DNA of 7,370 bases from Spirochaetaceae bacterium (GTDB taxonomy: Bacteria; Spirochaetota; Spirochaetia; Treponematales; Breznakiellaceae). The first letter of the stretch is position 1; every line of letters begins with the position of its first letter. Where the stretch lies: positions 1 to 7,370 of the forward strand of contig JAITGR010000046.1 in assembly GCA_031280455.1 (NCBI GenBank). Direction: 5' to 3'. Below, in pieces: positions 1 to 6,050 of the stretch. The translations under genes and the position numbers were made by a program. Under the pieces are notes generated by a model that did not search any database, was not told where the DNA came from, and saw nothing but the letters and a program-made list of their open reading frames with translations.

Positions 1-686
1 ACTTTTTTTGTAGAACACCAGTCGGGGCCCCCGGCCGCCGGCTTGGGACACAGACAATTAGCCGCCGTACATTCGGCGGCGGTGCAGACCCGCCGGATTT
101 GGCGCTCGGCACTATAGACAGCAGTAAAATCACCGCAAAAACCGCGCTTACGCAAACCCTGCCGCACCAGCCGGGCCAGCGGGCAACCCTCTGTATCCCA
201 GATACTGGCAATTTTTATACGCGCGGGATCGAACTTCTGCGCCATACCCATCGACGAAAAAACCGGCACCCCTGCCTCGGCACATTTTTCAATAAGGTCG
301 AGTTTGCAGCTCACACTGTCAATCGCGTCGACAACGTAGTCGCACTCGACAAACGGAAAGGAGGCGGCAGTTTCTTTAGAGAACACGCGGCAGACAGCGT
401 CCACCTGCGCGGCAGGATTTATGGAAAGAATGCGGCTGCGCAGCGCGCCGGCCTTGTCCTCCCCCACATTTGCCGCCGTTGCCTGAACCTGCCGGTTAAT
501 GTTGGTAACACAGATACGGTCGGAATCCACCAACGTTAGCGAACCAATACCGCTGCGGGCGAGCGCCTCGGCACACCAGCCGCCGACCCCCCCCAGTCCG
601 AAGACCAGCACCCGCGACCGCGCAAACGCCGCAACACCGTCCTCGCCGGCAATAAGCGCCATACGCCGCAAAAAAGGCGGAATCAC
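1..686 (-). CDS. tcdA: tRNA threonylcarbamoyladenosine dehydratase (ThiF/E1-like), C-terminus cut by window edge
   Basis: By family, this enzyme uses ATP to cyclise t6A37 to ct6A in ANN-decoding tRNAs in the cytoplasm. I translated 228 codons without a stop, ending at the left edge; E. coli TcdA is about 268 residues. Visible motifs are the nucleotide-binding loop GLGGVG (residues 30-35), an acidic residue after the next strand (LVDSD, D54/D56), NINRQ (62-66), and DAIDS further on. The C-terminal part has C201, C206, C211, C213 and C224, including NCLCP, which I recall from clostridial homologues. The start is uncertain. GTG at 684-686 is chosen because it follows the in-frame stop at 705-707 and keeps the usual N-terminal lead before FLRRMALIAGEDG. 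TTG at 671 and ATG at 662 are alternatives, but the ATG would cut into the conserved N-terminus. It lies 18 bases after the TSCPD gene and is probably co-transcribed with it. Confidence 0.88.
   Translation of the reverse strand, partial: MIPPFLRRMALIAGEDGVAAFARSRVLVFGLGGVGGWCAEALARSGIGSLTLVDSDRICVTNINRQVQATAANVGEDKAGALRSRILSINPAAQVDAVCRVFSKETAASFPFVECDYVVDAIDSVSCKLDLIEKCAEAGVPVFSSMGMAQKFDPARIKIASIWDTEGCPLARLVRQGLRKRGFCGDFTAVYSAERQIRRVCTAAECTAANCLCPKPAAGGPDWCSTKK
61..80. repeat. Inverted repeat inside tcdA
   Basis: The arms gccgccg (61-67) and cggcggc (74-80) are perfectly complementary around a six-base loop. On the coding strand this stretch encodes the near-repeated pentapeptides CTAAE and CTAAN of the cysteine cluster, so the symmetry may simply follow from alanine-rich coding. 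No T-run follows, so it is not an intrinsic terminator. Confidence 0.4.
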
Positions 687-704
687 AACACCAGCCGCCC
701 GCCC

Positions 705-965
705 CTACACCGCCGCCGGTTTCTGTTCCAGCGCGGCAGCAATCGCGCGCGCCAGTTGGTCGCCACACGAAGAACGCTTAAAGCCACACTGAATATCTTT
801 GAGCTTCTGGACAACATCATTCGCGTCCATACCCTCAACAAGCGACCCAATCGCCTTCAGATTACCATTACAGCCATTTTCAAATTGCACATTATGTATT
901 TTATTATCCTCTATATCAAACAAGATACGAGTGGCGCACACGCCGTTTGTTTTAAATTCGTACAT
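705..965 (-). CDS. TSCPD domain-containing protein (TIGR03905-like)
   Basis: This is an 86-residue cysteine-containing protein with no signal peptide or membrane segment. It matches the small stand-alone TSCPD family (TIGR03905), which resembles the C-terminal TSCPD domain of B12-dependent ribonucleotide reductases; the stand-alone proteins have no established function. Visible signatures are C10, the central GCNGNLKAIG segment (residues 31-40) with C32, then a helix, C60-G, and RSSCGDQLARAI (64-75) with C67. The family's TSCPDQL appears here as SSCGDQL, so the proline after the cysteine is lost. The four cysteines could bind metal, but that is inference. The ATG at 963-965 has no good Shine-Dalgarno sequence in front. 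It is the first gene of the minus-strand pair with tcdA and is divergent from the pgsA unit. Confidence 0.82.
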   Translation of the reverse strand: MYEFKTNGVCATRILFDIEDNKIHNVQFENGCNGNLKAIGSLVEGMDANDVVQKLKDIQCGFKRSSCGDQLARAIAAALEQKPAAV

Positions 966-982
966 ACAGATACAGTAGGCCT

Positions 983-1168
983 TTTTCGCGCGAAAAGCAA
1001 GAGCCTATGGCCATCTGTCAGAATTTGGGCGCATTTCTTGCGCTGCGCGCAAGAAACCAGGCTATCCGCTCCAATCTTTTTGCTGCGCAAAAAGTATTTC
1101 CGCTTCTATCCTTTGCGCTGTTCAAAAACGGCCTCCGTGCCGTTTTTGAACATGGCGGTCTCCCCGCC
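983..1168. repeat. Array of five perfect inverted repeats in a divergent intergenic region
   Basis: The 286 bases between the TSCPD gene and pgsA hold a run of hairpin-forming sequences. H0 is the self-complementary ttttcgcgcgaaaa (983-996). H1 has arms tttcttgcgc (1034-1043) and gcgcaagaaa (1047-1056) with loop tgc. H2 has arms ctttttgc (1076-1083) and gcaaaaag (1087-1094), again with loop tgc. H3 has 12-base arms ttcaaaaacggc (1121-1132) and gccgtttttgaa (1139-1150). H4 has arms ggcgg (1154-1158) and ccgcc (1164-1168). None is followed by a T-run suited to intrinsic termination on the plus strand. Short open frames cross the region, but their codons are dictated by the palindromes, so I treat it as non-coding. 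It may be a dispersed palindromic intergenic element. Confidence 0.75.
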
Positions 1169-1198
1169 CCCCGCCGCCTCAGGCTGTACCGACATTAA

Positions 1199-1228
1199 TT
1201 GCCACTAAAGCGGGCCTAGACACAAAAT
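1199..1228 (+). promoter_or_regulatory. Possible promoter for the pgsA unit
   Basis: TTGCCA at 1199-1204 matches five of six bases of a -35 box. CAAAAT at 1223-1228 matches four of six bases of a -10 box after an 18-base spacer. Transcription would start around 1235, leaving a short leader before the GTG at 1252. It lies downstream of the hairpin array, so the array would sit upstream of this promoter. The call rests on two degenerate hexamers only. Confidence 0.25.
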
Positions 1229-1251
1229 AGAAAACAAAGTACGCTTGACCT

Positions 1252-1848
1252 GTGAGACTTGCGGATAAATTTACTTTAGCGCGGACATTGTTTGCGCCGG
1301 TTTTTTTTGTGCTGTACCAGCTTTCGCTCTTTTTCAACCCTCGGGATGAGCGTCTTTCGCTGTACATTTTAGTATTTCTCGTCGCCGCCCTTGCGTGCGC
1401 GGAGTTGACGGATTTTTTCGACGGCTATTTTGCGCGCAAGCGGGGCGAGGTGAGCGACACAGGCAAACTGTTCGACCCCTTCGCGGACGCGCTTCTGCAT
1501 ATTACAACATTTTTCTGTTTTACCTCGAATAACCTGATGCCGCCGGCCGTGTTCATGCTGATATTCTGGCGAGAGTTCGCCCAAATGTTTTTGCGCATGA
1601 TTTCCATTAAAAATGGCTTTGCTGTCGCGGCGCGCGGCGGGGGCAAGCTAAAAACCGTTGTGTACATTATTTGCGGCTTTTACGCCCTTTTGCTGCAGAT
1701 AACCTGGCAGGCCGGCCTGCTCGACCAAGCGCTTGTAGCGCCGCGCACGGTGCTTACTGTTCTGTTTTACCTCTGCCTGGTGCTGTCGTACCTGTCTTTT
1801 ATTGATTATCTTATTTTGTTCAAACAAAAAGTGTTTCGCAAGAGGTAG
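1252..1848 (+). CDS. pgsA: CDP-alcohol phosphatidyltransferase, probable phosphatidylglycerophosphate synthase
   Basis: This 198-residue integral membrane enzyme has the complete CDP-alcohol phosphotransferase signature DxxDGxxARx8GxxxDxxxD: D54, D57-G58, A61-R62, G71, D75 and D79. These residues bind the metal and the CDP-lipid. By family, it would move a phosphatidyl group from CDP-diacylglycerol to an alcohol, most likely glycerol-3-phosphate, in the inner membrane. PgsA is favoured by the opening (LADKFTLART), the GKLKT motif at 131-135 and the C-terminal LSFIDYLI. Hydrophobic segments lie near 12-28, 37-51, 82-108, 135-152 and 167-190. The length suits PgsA; other alcohol acceptors are not excluded. 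The start is GTG with no clear Shine-Dalgarno, chosen because it places LADK at the usual N-terminus. It is the first gene of a plus-strand unit. Confidence 0.87.
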   Translation: MRLADKFTLARTLFAPVFFVLYQLSLFFNPRDERLSLYILVFLVAALACAELTDFFDGYFARKRGEVSDTGKLFDPFADALLHITTFFCFTSNNLMPPAVFMLIFWREFAQMFLRMISIKNGFAVAARGGGKLKTVVYIICGFYALLLQITWQAGLLDQALVAPRTVLTVLFYLCLVLSYLSFIDYLILFKQKVFRKR

Positions 1849-1853
1849 CGGCC

Positions 1854-2561
1854 ATGGAACTTCGCAGGAGCGAGCTTGAAGCATTGTCAACAAGCGAGTT
1901 GGCGGCGCTTGCCTGCCGTCTGGGACTCGGGATAGCCGCCGCGCTTAACCGGAACGCCATCCTGGACGAACTTTTAGAGCTCGCGCTTGACGAAAGCAGC
2001 GAACAAGCCCCCCTCCCCGCCGCGCCGCCTGTTGTGCGTAAAAAGCGTTCGCGCAAACCGGCTAAAACGCCCAAACGTGTTACAAAACCGCTCACCCGTC
2101 TGCCGGAACACTACAACGCCAGCGTCATTTACGCGATAGTCCGCGACCCGCTGTGGGTGTTCGTCTTTTGGGAGCTGCTTGCCGGCGTCAAAAAAAACAT
2201 GGAAGCCGGCGCGGCGTTTGAGGGATACTATCTTAAAATAGCGCAGTGGCGGCCAGAGAAAAAAAACTTTACGGACACTTATACCATTTCCGTAAACACC
2301 GATGATACGGCCTGGTATCTGCATTTCGCACCGAAAGGCGGCACGTTCAGGGTCGCGTTGTGCGCGCGCGCAAACAACAGCGAAATCACCCTGGCGACAA
2401 GCGCCATGTTCGCCATGCCGAATATCCTGCATCTGGCGGACGCCGGAACGCACAAGGACGAGTTGTGGCTCCTTTCGGGAATACACGACTTTGACGTATT
2501 AAAAAATACCGAAAGCAGGCGGCATCAGGTGCCGTTCCGCGTGAATGTCGAAAGCCGTTGA
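1854..2561 (+). CDS. DUF4912 domain-containing protein
   Basis: This is a 235-residue cytoplasmic-looking protein of unknown function. Residues 8-45 (LEALSTSELAALACRLG and following) form a helical segment like a SAP/Rho-N domain. A basic, proline-rich linker follows (about 52-82, with RKKRSRKPAKTPKR). The DUF4912 domain spans about 83-232 and opens with LPEHYN (83-88) and VRDPLWVFVFWE (96-107), the family's hallmark. In treponemes as I remember them, the domain is encoded next to GH57/DUF1957 proteins, as here, so a role with alpha-glucan or its enzymes is plausible but unproven. The N-terminal segment and basic linker could instead contact nucleic acid. ATG 1854 lies 5 bases after the pgsA stop. 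Its Shine-Dalgarno AAGAGG (1840-1845) is inside the end of pgsA, indicating translational coupling. Confidence 0.85.
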   Translation: MELRRSELEALSTSELAALACRLGLGIAAALNRNAILDELLELALDESSEQAPLPAAPPVVRKKRSRKPAKTPKRVTKPLTRLPEHYNASVIYAIVRDPLWVFVFWELLAGVKKNMEAGAAFEGYYLKIAQWRPEKKNFTDTYTISVNTDDTAWYLHFAPKGGTFRVALCARANNSEITLATSAMFAMPNILHLADAGTHKDELWLLSGIHDFDVLKNTESRRHQVPFRVNVESR

Positions 2562-2644
2562 GTAAGCCGACCGGCCCTAAAGCGGCAAAGAAGTTTGCAT
2601 TTTTTAGTGAATGAGCGCGTACGGCGCGTGTTGGAGGAGCCGGT

Positions 2645-4246
2645 ATGTCGTCGAAAAACACTCTTTCCATTGTACTCGCCTGTCATCTTCCGTATATACG
2701 TTACCACGACACGCTGACGCACGCGGACGAAACGCAGCTTTTTCAGTCAATTTCGTTTACCTACATTCCCCTGCTCCAGATGCTTGAACGCCTGGACGCG
2801 GACTGCGTTCCCTTCCGCCTCGCCATCGCGCTTTCGCCGACTTTGGCCGCCATGCTGGACGACGGCGCGCTCATCGAAAAATACCTGCGCTACATTGACG
2901 CGCAGATTGCTTTTGGCCGGCAGGAACTGGAGCGCACCAAAAACAAGCACAACGACGCGCTCTGGTCGCTGGCGCAACACTACCACGACACTTTTGTTGA
3001 ACGGCGCCTTCTTTTTATCGAAAAGTACGAAAAAAATATATGCGCCGCGTTCAATCTCTGGCGTAAAAAAGGACGGCTCGAAATACTCTCGACGGCGGCA
3101 ACGCATTGTTTCCTCCCGTTCTATTCCGCGTATCCCGGAAATGTGCAGGCGCAGATTGAAACCGCGCTGGGCGAGTACGACCGGCTGTTCGGCGGAAGTC
3201 CAGCCGGCTTTTGGCCGCCCGAACTTGGCTGGTACGAACAGTTTGATAAAACGCTTGCCGCGTACGGGTTTCACTACACGATTATAAGCGCGCATACGGC
3301 GGCGCTCGCCGCTCCGCCGGCTGCTTCCGGCAGCTTCCGGCCGCTGCGCACGCCTGCCGGCATTTTCCTGCTCGTCCGCGACCACTACGCGCACAAAGAA
3401 ATCGAAGGCGGCCCGGACGCGGCAGGGCGCGACGGTACCTACTGCGACTATTCCGAGGACATCGGCTACAAACTTGACGCCGGCGCCGTAAAAGATTTTC
3501 TGTCCGCGGAAGGCGGGCGCTGCATGACCGGCTACAGCTATCTTGGCATCGGCGATAAAGACCATGTGTACGACATACGCGCGGCACACGCCTGCGCGGA
3601 AAACCACGCGCGCGCTTTTCTAAAAACGCGCGCGGCGGCACTGGCAAAAGCACGCAGCCTTACCCGCGGCGCGGCGGTAAGTTTGTGCGCCTGGAACGCC
3701 GACAATCTGGGGAAATTCTGGCGGGAAGGCTTTGTCTTTCTGGAGCAGCTTTTTCGGGCGGGCGAAACCGAAACCAGCTTCGGCTTTGCCACGCCTTCGG
3801 AATACTTATGCCGCGAAGATTCCCGCGCGTTCCAAACCGTGCGGCCAGGCTTTTCGTCCCAGGCCGCCAACGGCTACGGTGAGGCGTTCCTCAACAAACA
3901 CAACGATTGGATATACCGGCATATTTTTCACGCGACAGAACGCATGATAGCGCTCGCGCGCCGCATCGAAGACAAGGGGATGCGCGAACGCTCGCTGAAT
4001 CAGGCGGCGCGGGAACTGCTGCTCGCGCAAAACTCCGATTTCGCGCGCTTTGAAACACGCCACGACGCCGGCGCCGTTTCCAACGAGGAGCGCATCATCA
4101 GCCACTTGCGTAATTTTACAACGCTGTACGAAGCCTTGGGCGGCGACTGCCTCAGCACAAAGCTGCTGACAACGCTCGAAAAAAACACGCCGGTTTTCCC
4201 CGCGCTTGACTACCGGATGTTTCGGGACACGTCTCGGCCACTGTAG
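2645..4246 (+). CDS. GH57/DUF1957 family protein, 1,4-alpha-glucan branching enzyme-like
   Basis: This 533-residue protein is built like GH57 glucan branching enzymes, which cut alpha-1,4 linkages and rejoin chains as alpha-1,6 branches in glycogen. The N-terminal barrel has motif 1 (CHLPYIR, 13-19, with H14) and SPTLAAML (64-71). The nucleophile motif is GFWPPELGWY (188-197) with E193, codon 3221-3223. The acid/base motif is AWNADNLGKFWREG (349-362). The C-terminal helical DUF1957 domain shows LNKHNDWIYRHI (416-427) and LNQAARELLLAQNSDFARF (451-469). Usual motif 4 reads DAELFGHWW; here Asn351 and Asp353 replace the catalytic Asp and the conserved Glu, so activity is in doubt. A strong Shine-Dalgarno GGAGGAG (2633-2639) fixes the ATG. 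The gene follows DUF4912 by 83 bases and ends the plus-strand unit. No export signal is seen. Confidence 0.87.
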   Translation: MSSKNTLSIVLACHLPYIRYHDTLTHADETQLFQSISFTYIPLLQMLERLDADCVPFRLAIALSPTLAAMLDDGALIEKYLRYIDAQIAFGRQELERTKNKHNDALWSLAQHYHDTFVERRLLFIEKYEKNICAAFNLWRKKGRLEILSTAATHCFLPFYSAYPGNVQAQIETALGEYDRLFGGSPAGFWPPELGWYEQFDKTLAAYGFHYTIISAHTAALAAPPAASGSFRPLRTPAGIFLLVRDHYAHKEIEGGPDAAGRDGTYCDYSEDIGYKLDAGAVKDFLSAEGGRCMTGYSYLGIGDKDHVYDIRAAHACAENHARAFLKTRAAALAKARSLTRGAAVSLCAWNADNLGKFWREGFVFLEQLFRAGETETSFGFATPSEYLCREDSRAFQTVRPGFSSQAANGYGEAFLNKHNDWIYRHIFHATERMIALARRIEDKGMRERSLNQAARELLLAQNSDFARFETRHDAGAVSNEERIISHLRNFTTLYEALGGDCLSTKLLTTLEKNTPVFPALDYRMFRDTSRPL

Positions 4247-4280
4247 CACCCGTCTGCGGCGGGCGCGGCGCTATAAATTT
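4246..4280 (+). terminator. Weak terminator-like hairpin after the GH57 gene
   Basis: The arms GCACCCG (4246-4252) and CGGGCGC (4260-4266) pair with one A-C mismatch around a seven-base loop. A short T-run follows at 4276-4280, about ten bases after the stem, which is further than usual. The site spans the 24-base gap between convergent genes, a sensible place for a terminator, but it overlaps the end of the opposing gene and the T-run is poorly placed. Confidence 0.25.
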
Positions 4281-4714
4281 TTGATAAACAACAATACATC
4301 CACCAGCGCCATGATAAACAGCGAAAACAGGCCAATAACGAGCGCTATAACACGCAGCGTTTTGTCGTCTTTATAGAACGGCTCGTCATAAATGTATACT
4401 TCGCCGGCAATCATTTCCGGGTTTGAAAGATTCGCGCCCAGGCCGACAATCCGTACAAAGCGCTCTTCGCTGCCGCCGTAGCCCAGATTGCGGGCGTACA
4501 TGGAAATTGTGTCTTCGTCGTACGCGAGCGCCGACTTTAGCCCTTCAAGCTGAAGGGCTGTCTGCTGTAAAAGGTGAATGTTTTCGAGTTGTTTTGCTCT
4601 TTCGGCCTCGAGCTGTTTGTACGCGCTAAGGCCGGAAGGCCCCGCTATCGCGGCGGCGGCGGCGTAAAAAATAACGGCCAGCCAGAGCGGGGTAATATAT
4701 TTAAGCAGACGCAT
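4271..4714 (-). CDS. Septum formation initiator (FtsB/DivIC)-like protein with extra C-terminal membrane helix
   Basis: From ATG 4714 this is a 147-residue small membrane protein. Counted from that start, a transmembrane helix covers about residues 7-25 (TPLWLAVIFYAAAAAIAG). A coiled coil follows at about 30-64 (AYKQLEAERAKQLENIHLLQQ and onward). Next is the FtsB/DivIC-type element MYARNLGYGGSEERFVRI (72-89). FtsB/DivIC proteins bridge early and late divisome proteins with FtsL across the membrane. Unlike E. coli FtsB (about 103 residues), this one goes on to a second hydrophobic helix (about 121-143) and ends IKNL. An in-frame TTG at 4763-4765 would add 17 polar residues and sit 13 bases after the upstream stop, but it lacks a Shine-Dalgarno. 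ATG 4714 has AGGG just upstream and starts near the helix, as usual for the family. It is last in the minus-strand unit. Confidence 0.78.
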   Translation of the reverse strand: MRLLKYITPLWLAVIFYAAAAAIAGPSGLSAYKQLEAERAKQLENIHLLQQTALQLEGLKSALAYDEDTISMYARNLGYGGSEERFVRIVGLGANLSNPEMIAGEVYIYDEPFYKDDKTLRVIALVIGLFSLFIMALVDVLLFIKNL

Positions 4715-4778
4715 TACCCTATTGTCGGCAGATTCGGTGCTTTTTTTAAGCCCAAAATCCGCCAACGTCAGGCTGAAA

Positions 4779-5978
4779 TCAGTTTCCGGCGAATGTCAAA
4801 AGCAACAGCAGCGGAAGGTGGTCGCTGATGCCGGATCCCGTTCTGGGGTTGTACGAAGCCGGCTCGCCTTTCGAGTTGACAAAAGGCTCCACGTTCAGGG
4901 CGGCGGCATTTTTGAAGTTCCAGTTATTCTGAAGCCAGAATTCCTGCGAAAGTAAAAAATGGTCGATTGTTTCCCATGTTCCCTGGTAATAATACGAGCC
5001 GTTGTCTATTTCGGTACTCCAGGGGCTGTAAAAAACCGTGCGGGCAAACGGAAAGTACGCCGATTTCGGCGGTTTTTCTTCGCTTATAACCAGAAAATCG
5101 CCTGGGCTCTCTTCAACAAACACCATGTTGCAGCCGCCTACCTCATTGTCCCAGCCGCTTAACGCCATATCCTCCTCAGAATCGCCGGAATTGTCGATAA
5201 GGTATTCCTCGAACAAAAAACCGGCGCGTTTTGAAGCGTCCGGGTCGTCCGGCATTATCGCGCAGACTGCCTCGCCTTCTCTGCGGTAAAATTCATCGTG
5301 GTTTTCGTTAAGGTCGCCGGCCACGAGTACCGGTATGCGGGGATATTCAGCGTGTATTTCTTCGGTGCGCCGCAGAATGAGTTTTGCCGCTTCGCGCCGC
5401 AAGTTTTCGGTTGCTTCATCGCCGCCGAGTTTTGACTTCCAATGGCAGATAAAGAGCACGATTGGTTTTTCGCCGGGCTCCAGCCAGATTTCGGCGACGG
5501 GGCGGGGGATACGCTCGCCGCCGCGGTTGCTGGAATGGGCTATGTGTTTGGTAATTTTGAAGCGGCTCATAACGCCGACGCCCAGGCTGTAGCCTTTGTT
5601 GCCCGCGAAATACCGGTAGGGGTAGCCGCGCATTTTCTGGCCGCCGCCGCCCAGATTTTCCAGAACGCCCGCGTTTTCCAGTTCGAGCAGTACCACGACA
5701 TCCGGCCCGTTTTCGCCGGTGGCGGCAAGCGCGCCCGCAACGGACGCAAGGCGTGCCTGGTATTTTTCCGCGTTCCAGCCGCCGCTCGCGCGGTATTCGT
5801 CGTATTCAATGCCGTCGTCGTTCCCGTCAAAAAGCGCCTGCACGTTCCACGACATAATGCTGATTGTCTTGTCTTTGCCGAGTTCATCCTCTCCCGGGTA
5901 GATGCCGCAACTGCCAAAGCAGGAACAGAGCAAGGGGAAAAAACTTACCGTTACCGTTAAAAAGACGTATTTTTTCAT
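4779..5978 (-). CDS. Exported lipoprotein of the endonuclease/exonuclease/phosphatase (EEP) family
   Basis: This is a 399-residue predicted lipoprotein. Residues 1-20 (MKKYVFLTVTVSFFPLLCSC) form a signal peptide with a loose lipobox LCSC ending at C20; spirochaete lipoboxes are often relaxed. The rest shows the metal-dependent EEP (DNase I/exonuclease III/inositol phosphatase) fold motifs in order: SWNVQ (43-47, N45), LLELE (97-101), CHWKSK (178-183, H179), AGDLNEN (220-226, D222 and N224), TIDHF (337-341) and the catalytic SDHLP (385-389, D386, H387). All key residues are present, so a phosphodiesterase or nuclease outside the inner membrane is likely. The substrate (DNA, RNA, phospholipid or sugar phosphate) cannot be read from the sequence. 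ATG 5978 is preferred over an in-frame GTG at 6011 because AAGGAG (5985-5990) sits six bases before it and the signal peptide begins there. Confidence 0.85.
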   Translation of the reverse strand: MKKYVFLTVTVSFFPLLCSCFGSCGIYPGEDELGKDKTISIMSWNVQALFDGNDDGIEYDEYRASGGWNAEKYQARLASVAGALAATGENGPDVVVLLELENAGVLENLGGGGQKMRGYPYRYFAGNKGYSLGVGVMSRFKITKHIAHSSNRGGERIPRPVAEIWLEPGEKPIVLFICHWKSKLGGDEATENLRREAAKLILRRTEEIHAEYPRIPVLVAGDLNENHDEFYRREGEAVCAIMPDDPDASKRAGFLFEEYLIDNSGDSEEDMALSGWDNEVGGCNMVFVEESPGDFLVISEEKPPKSAYFPFARTVFYSPWSTEIDNGSYYYQGTWETIDHFLLSQEFWLQNNWNFKNAAALNVEPFVNSKGEPASYNPRTGSGISDHLPLLLLLTFAGN

Positions 5979-5983
5979 TGTAT

Positions 5984-6000
5984 TCTCCTTATCAGGGAGA
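5984..6000 (-). promoter_or_regulatory. Shine-Dalgarno of the EEP lipoprotein gene within a small inverted repeat
   Basis: On the minus strand the leader reads TCTCC, a seven-base loop, then GGAGA. The second arm is part of AAGGAG, the ribosome-binding site that fixes the ATG at 5978. The five-base stem could cover the site in the mRNA. The Shine-Dalgarno call is firm; any regulatory effect of the short stem is speculative. Confidence 0.5.
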
Positions 6001-6050
6001 TACAACAGCACGCCTTCTTTTGCTTGTACGCGCGCGGCGGCTTGTGATTT

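Noticed and set aside
196..213. Cysteine cluster of TcdA as a newly acquired metal site
   Set aside because: Related cysteines around an NCxCP motif are, as I recall, present in many clostridial homologues, so this is likely a family trait. It needs an alignment to confirm.
581..600. Possible frameshift at the run of eight C in tcdA
   Set aside because: Reading the minus strand across the run keeps GLGGVG and everything on both sides in one frame, so no frameshift is needed.
99..792. Two plus-strand open frames (99-539 and 499-792)
   Set aside because: They are antisense to tcdA and the TSCPD gene, whose minus-strand translations match known families throughout.
1007..1198. Possible 63-codon small gene in the intergenic region
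   Set aside because: The frame coincides with the inverted repeats H1-H4, which force paired codons. It has no Shine-Dalgarno and no recognisable motif.
756..1208. Open reading frame of 150 codons on the plus strand running through the TSCPD gene and the hairpin array
   Set aside because: Its first part is antisense to the clearly recognisable TSCPD gene, and its second part is dictated by palindromic DNA. The product shows no domain and no ribosome-binding site is evident.
1245..1275. TTGACC followed by AT-rich sequence as a promoter at the pgsA start
   Set aside because: The -10-like sequence would lie inside the coding region, so the transcript would miss the chosen start. The upstream TTGCCA pair is more suitable.
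2747..3607. Long open frame of 286 codons antisense to the GH57 gene
   Set aside because: The plus-strand frame carries conserved GH57 motifs. Long antisense frames are expected in GC-rich coding DNA, and this one shows only Arg/Val-rich composition.
4246..4266. Bidirectional terminator between the convergent genes
   Set aside because: No T-run follows the stem on the minus strand, and the stem has a mismatch. Only a weak plus-strand terminator is kept.
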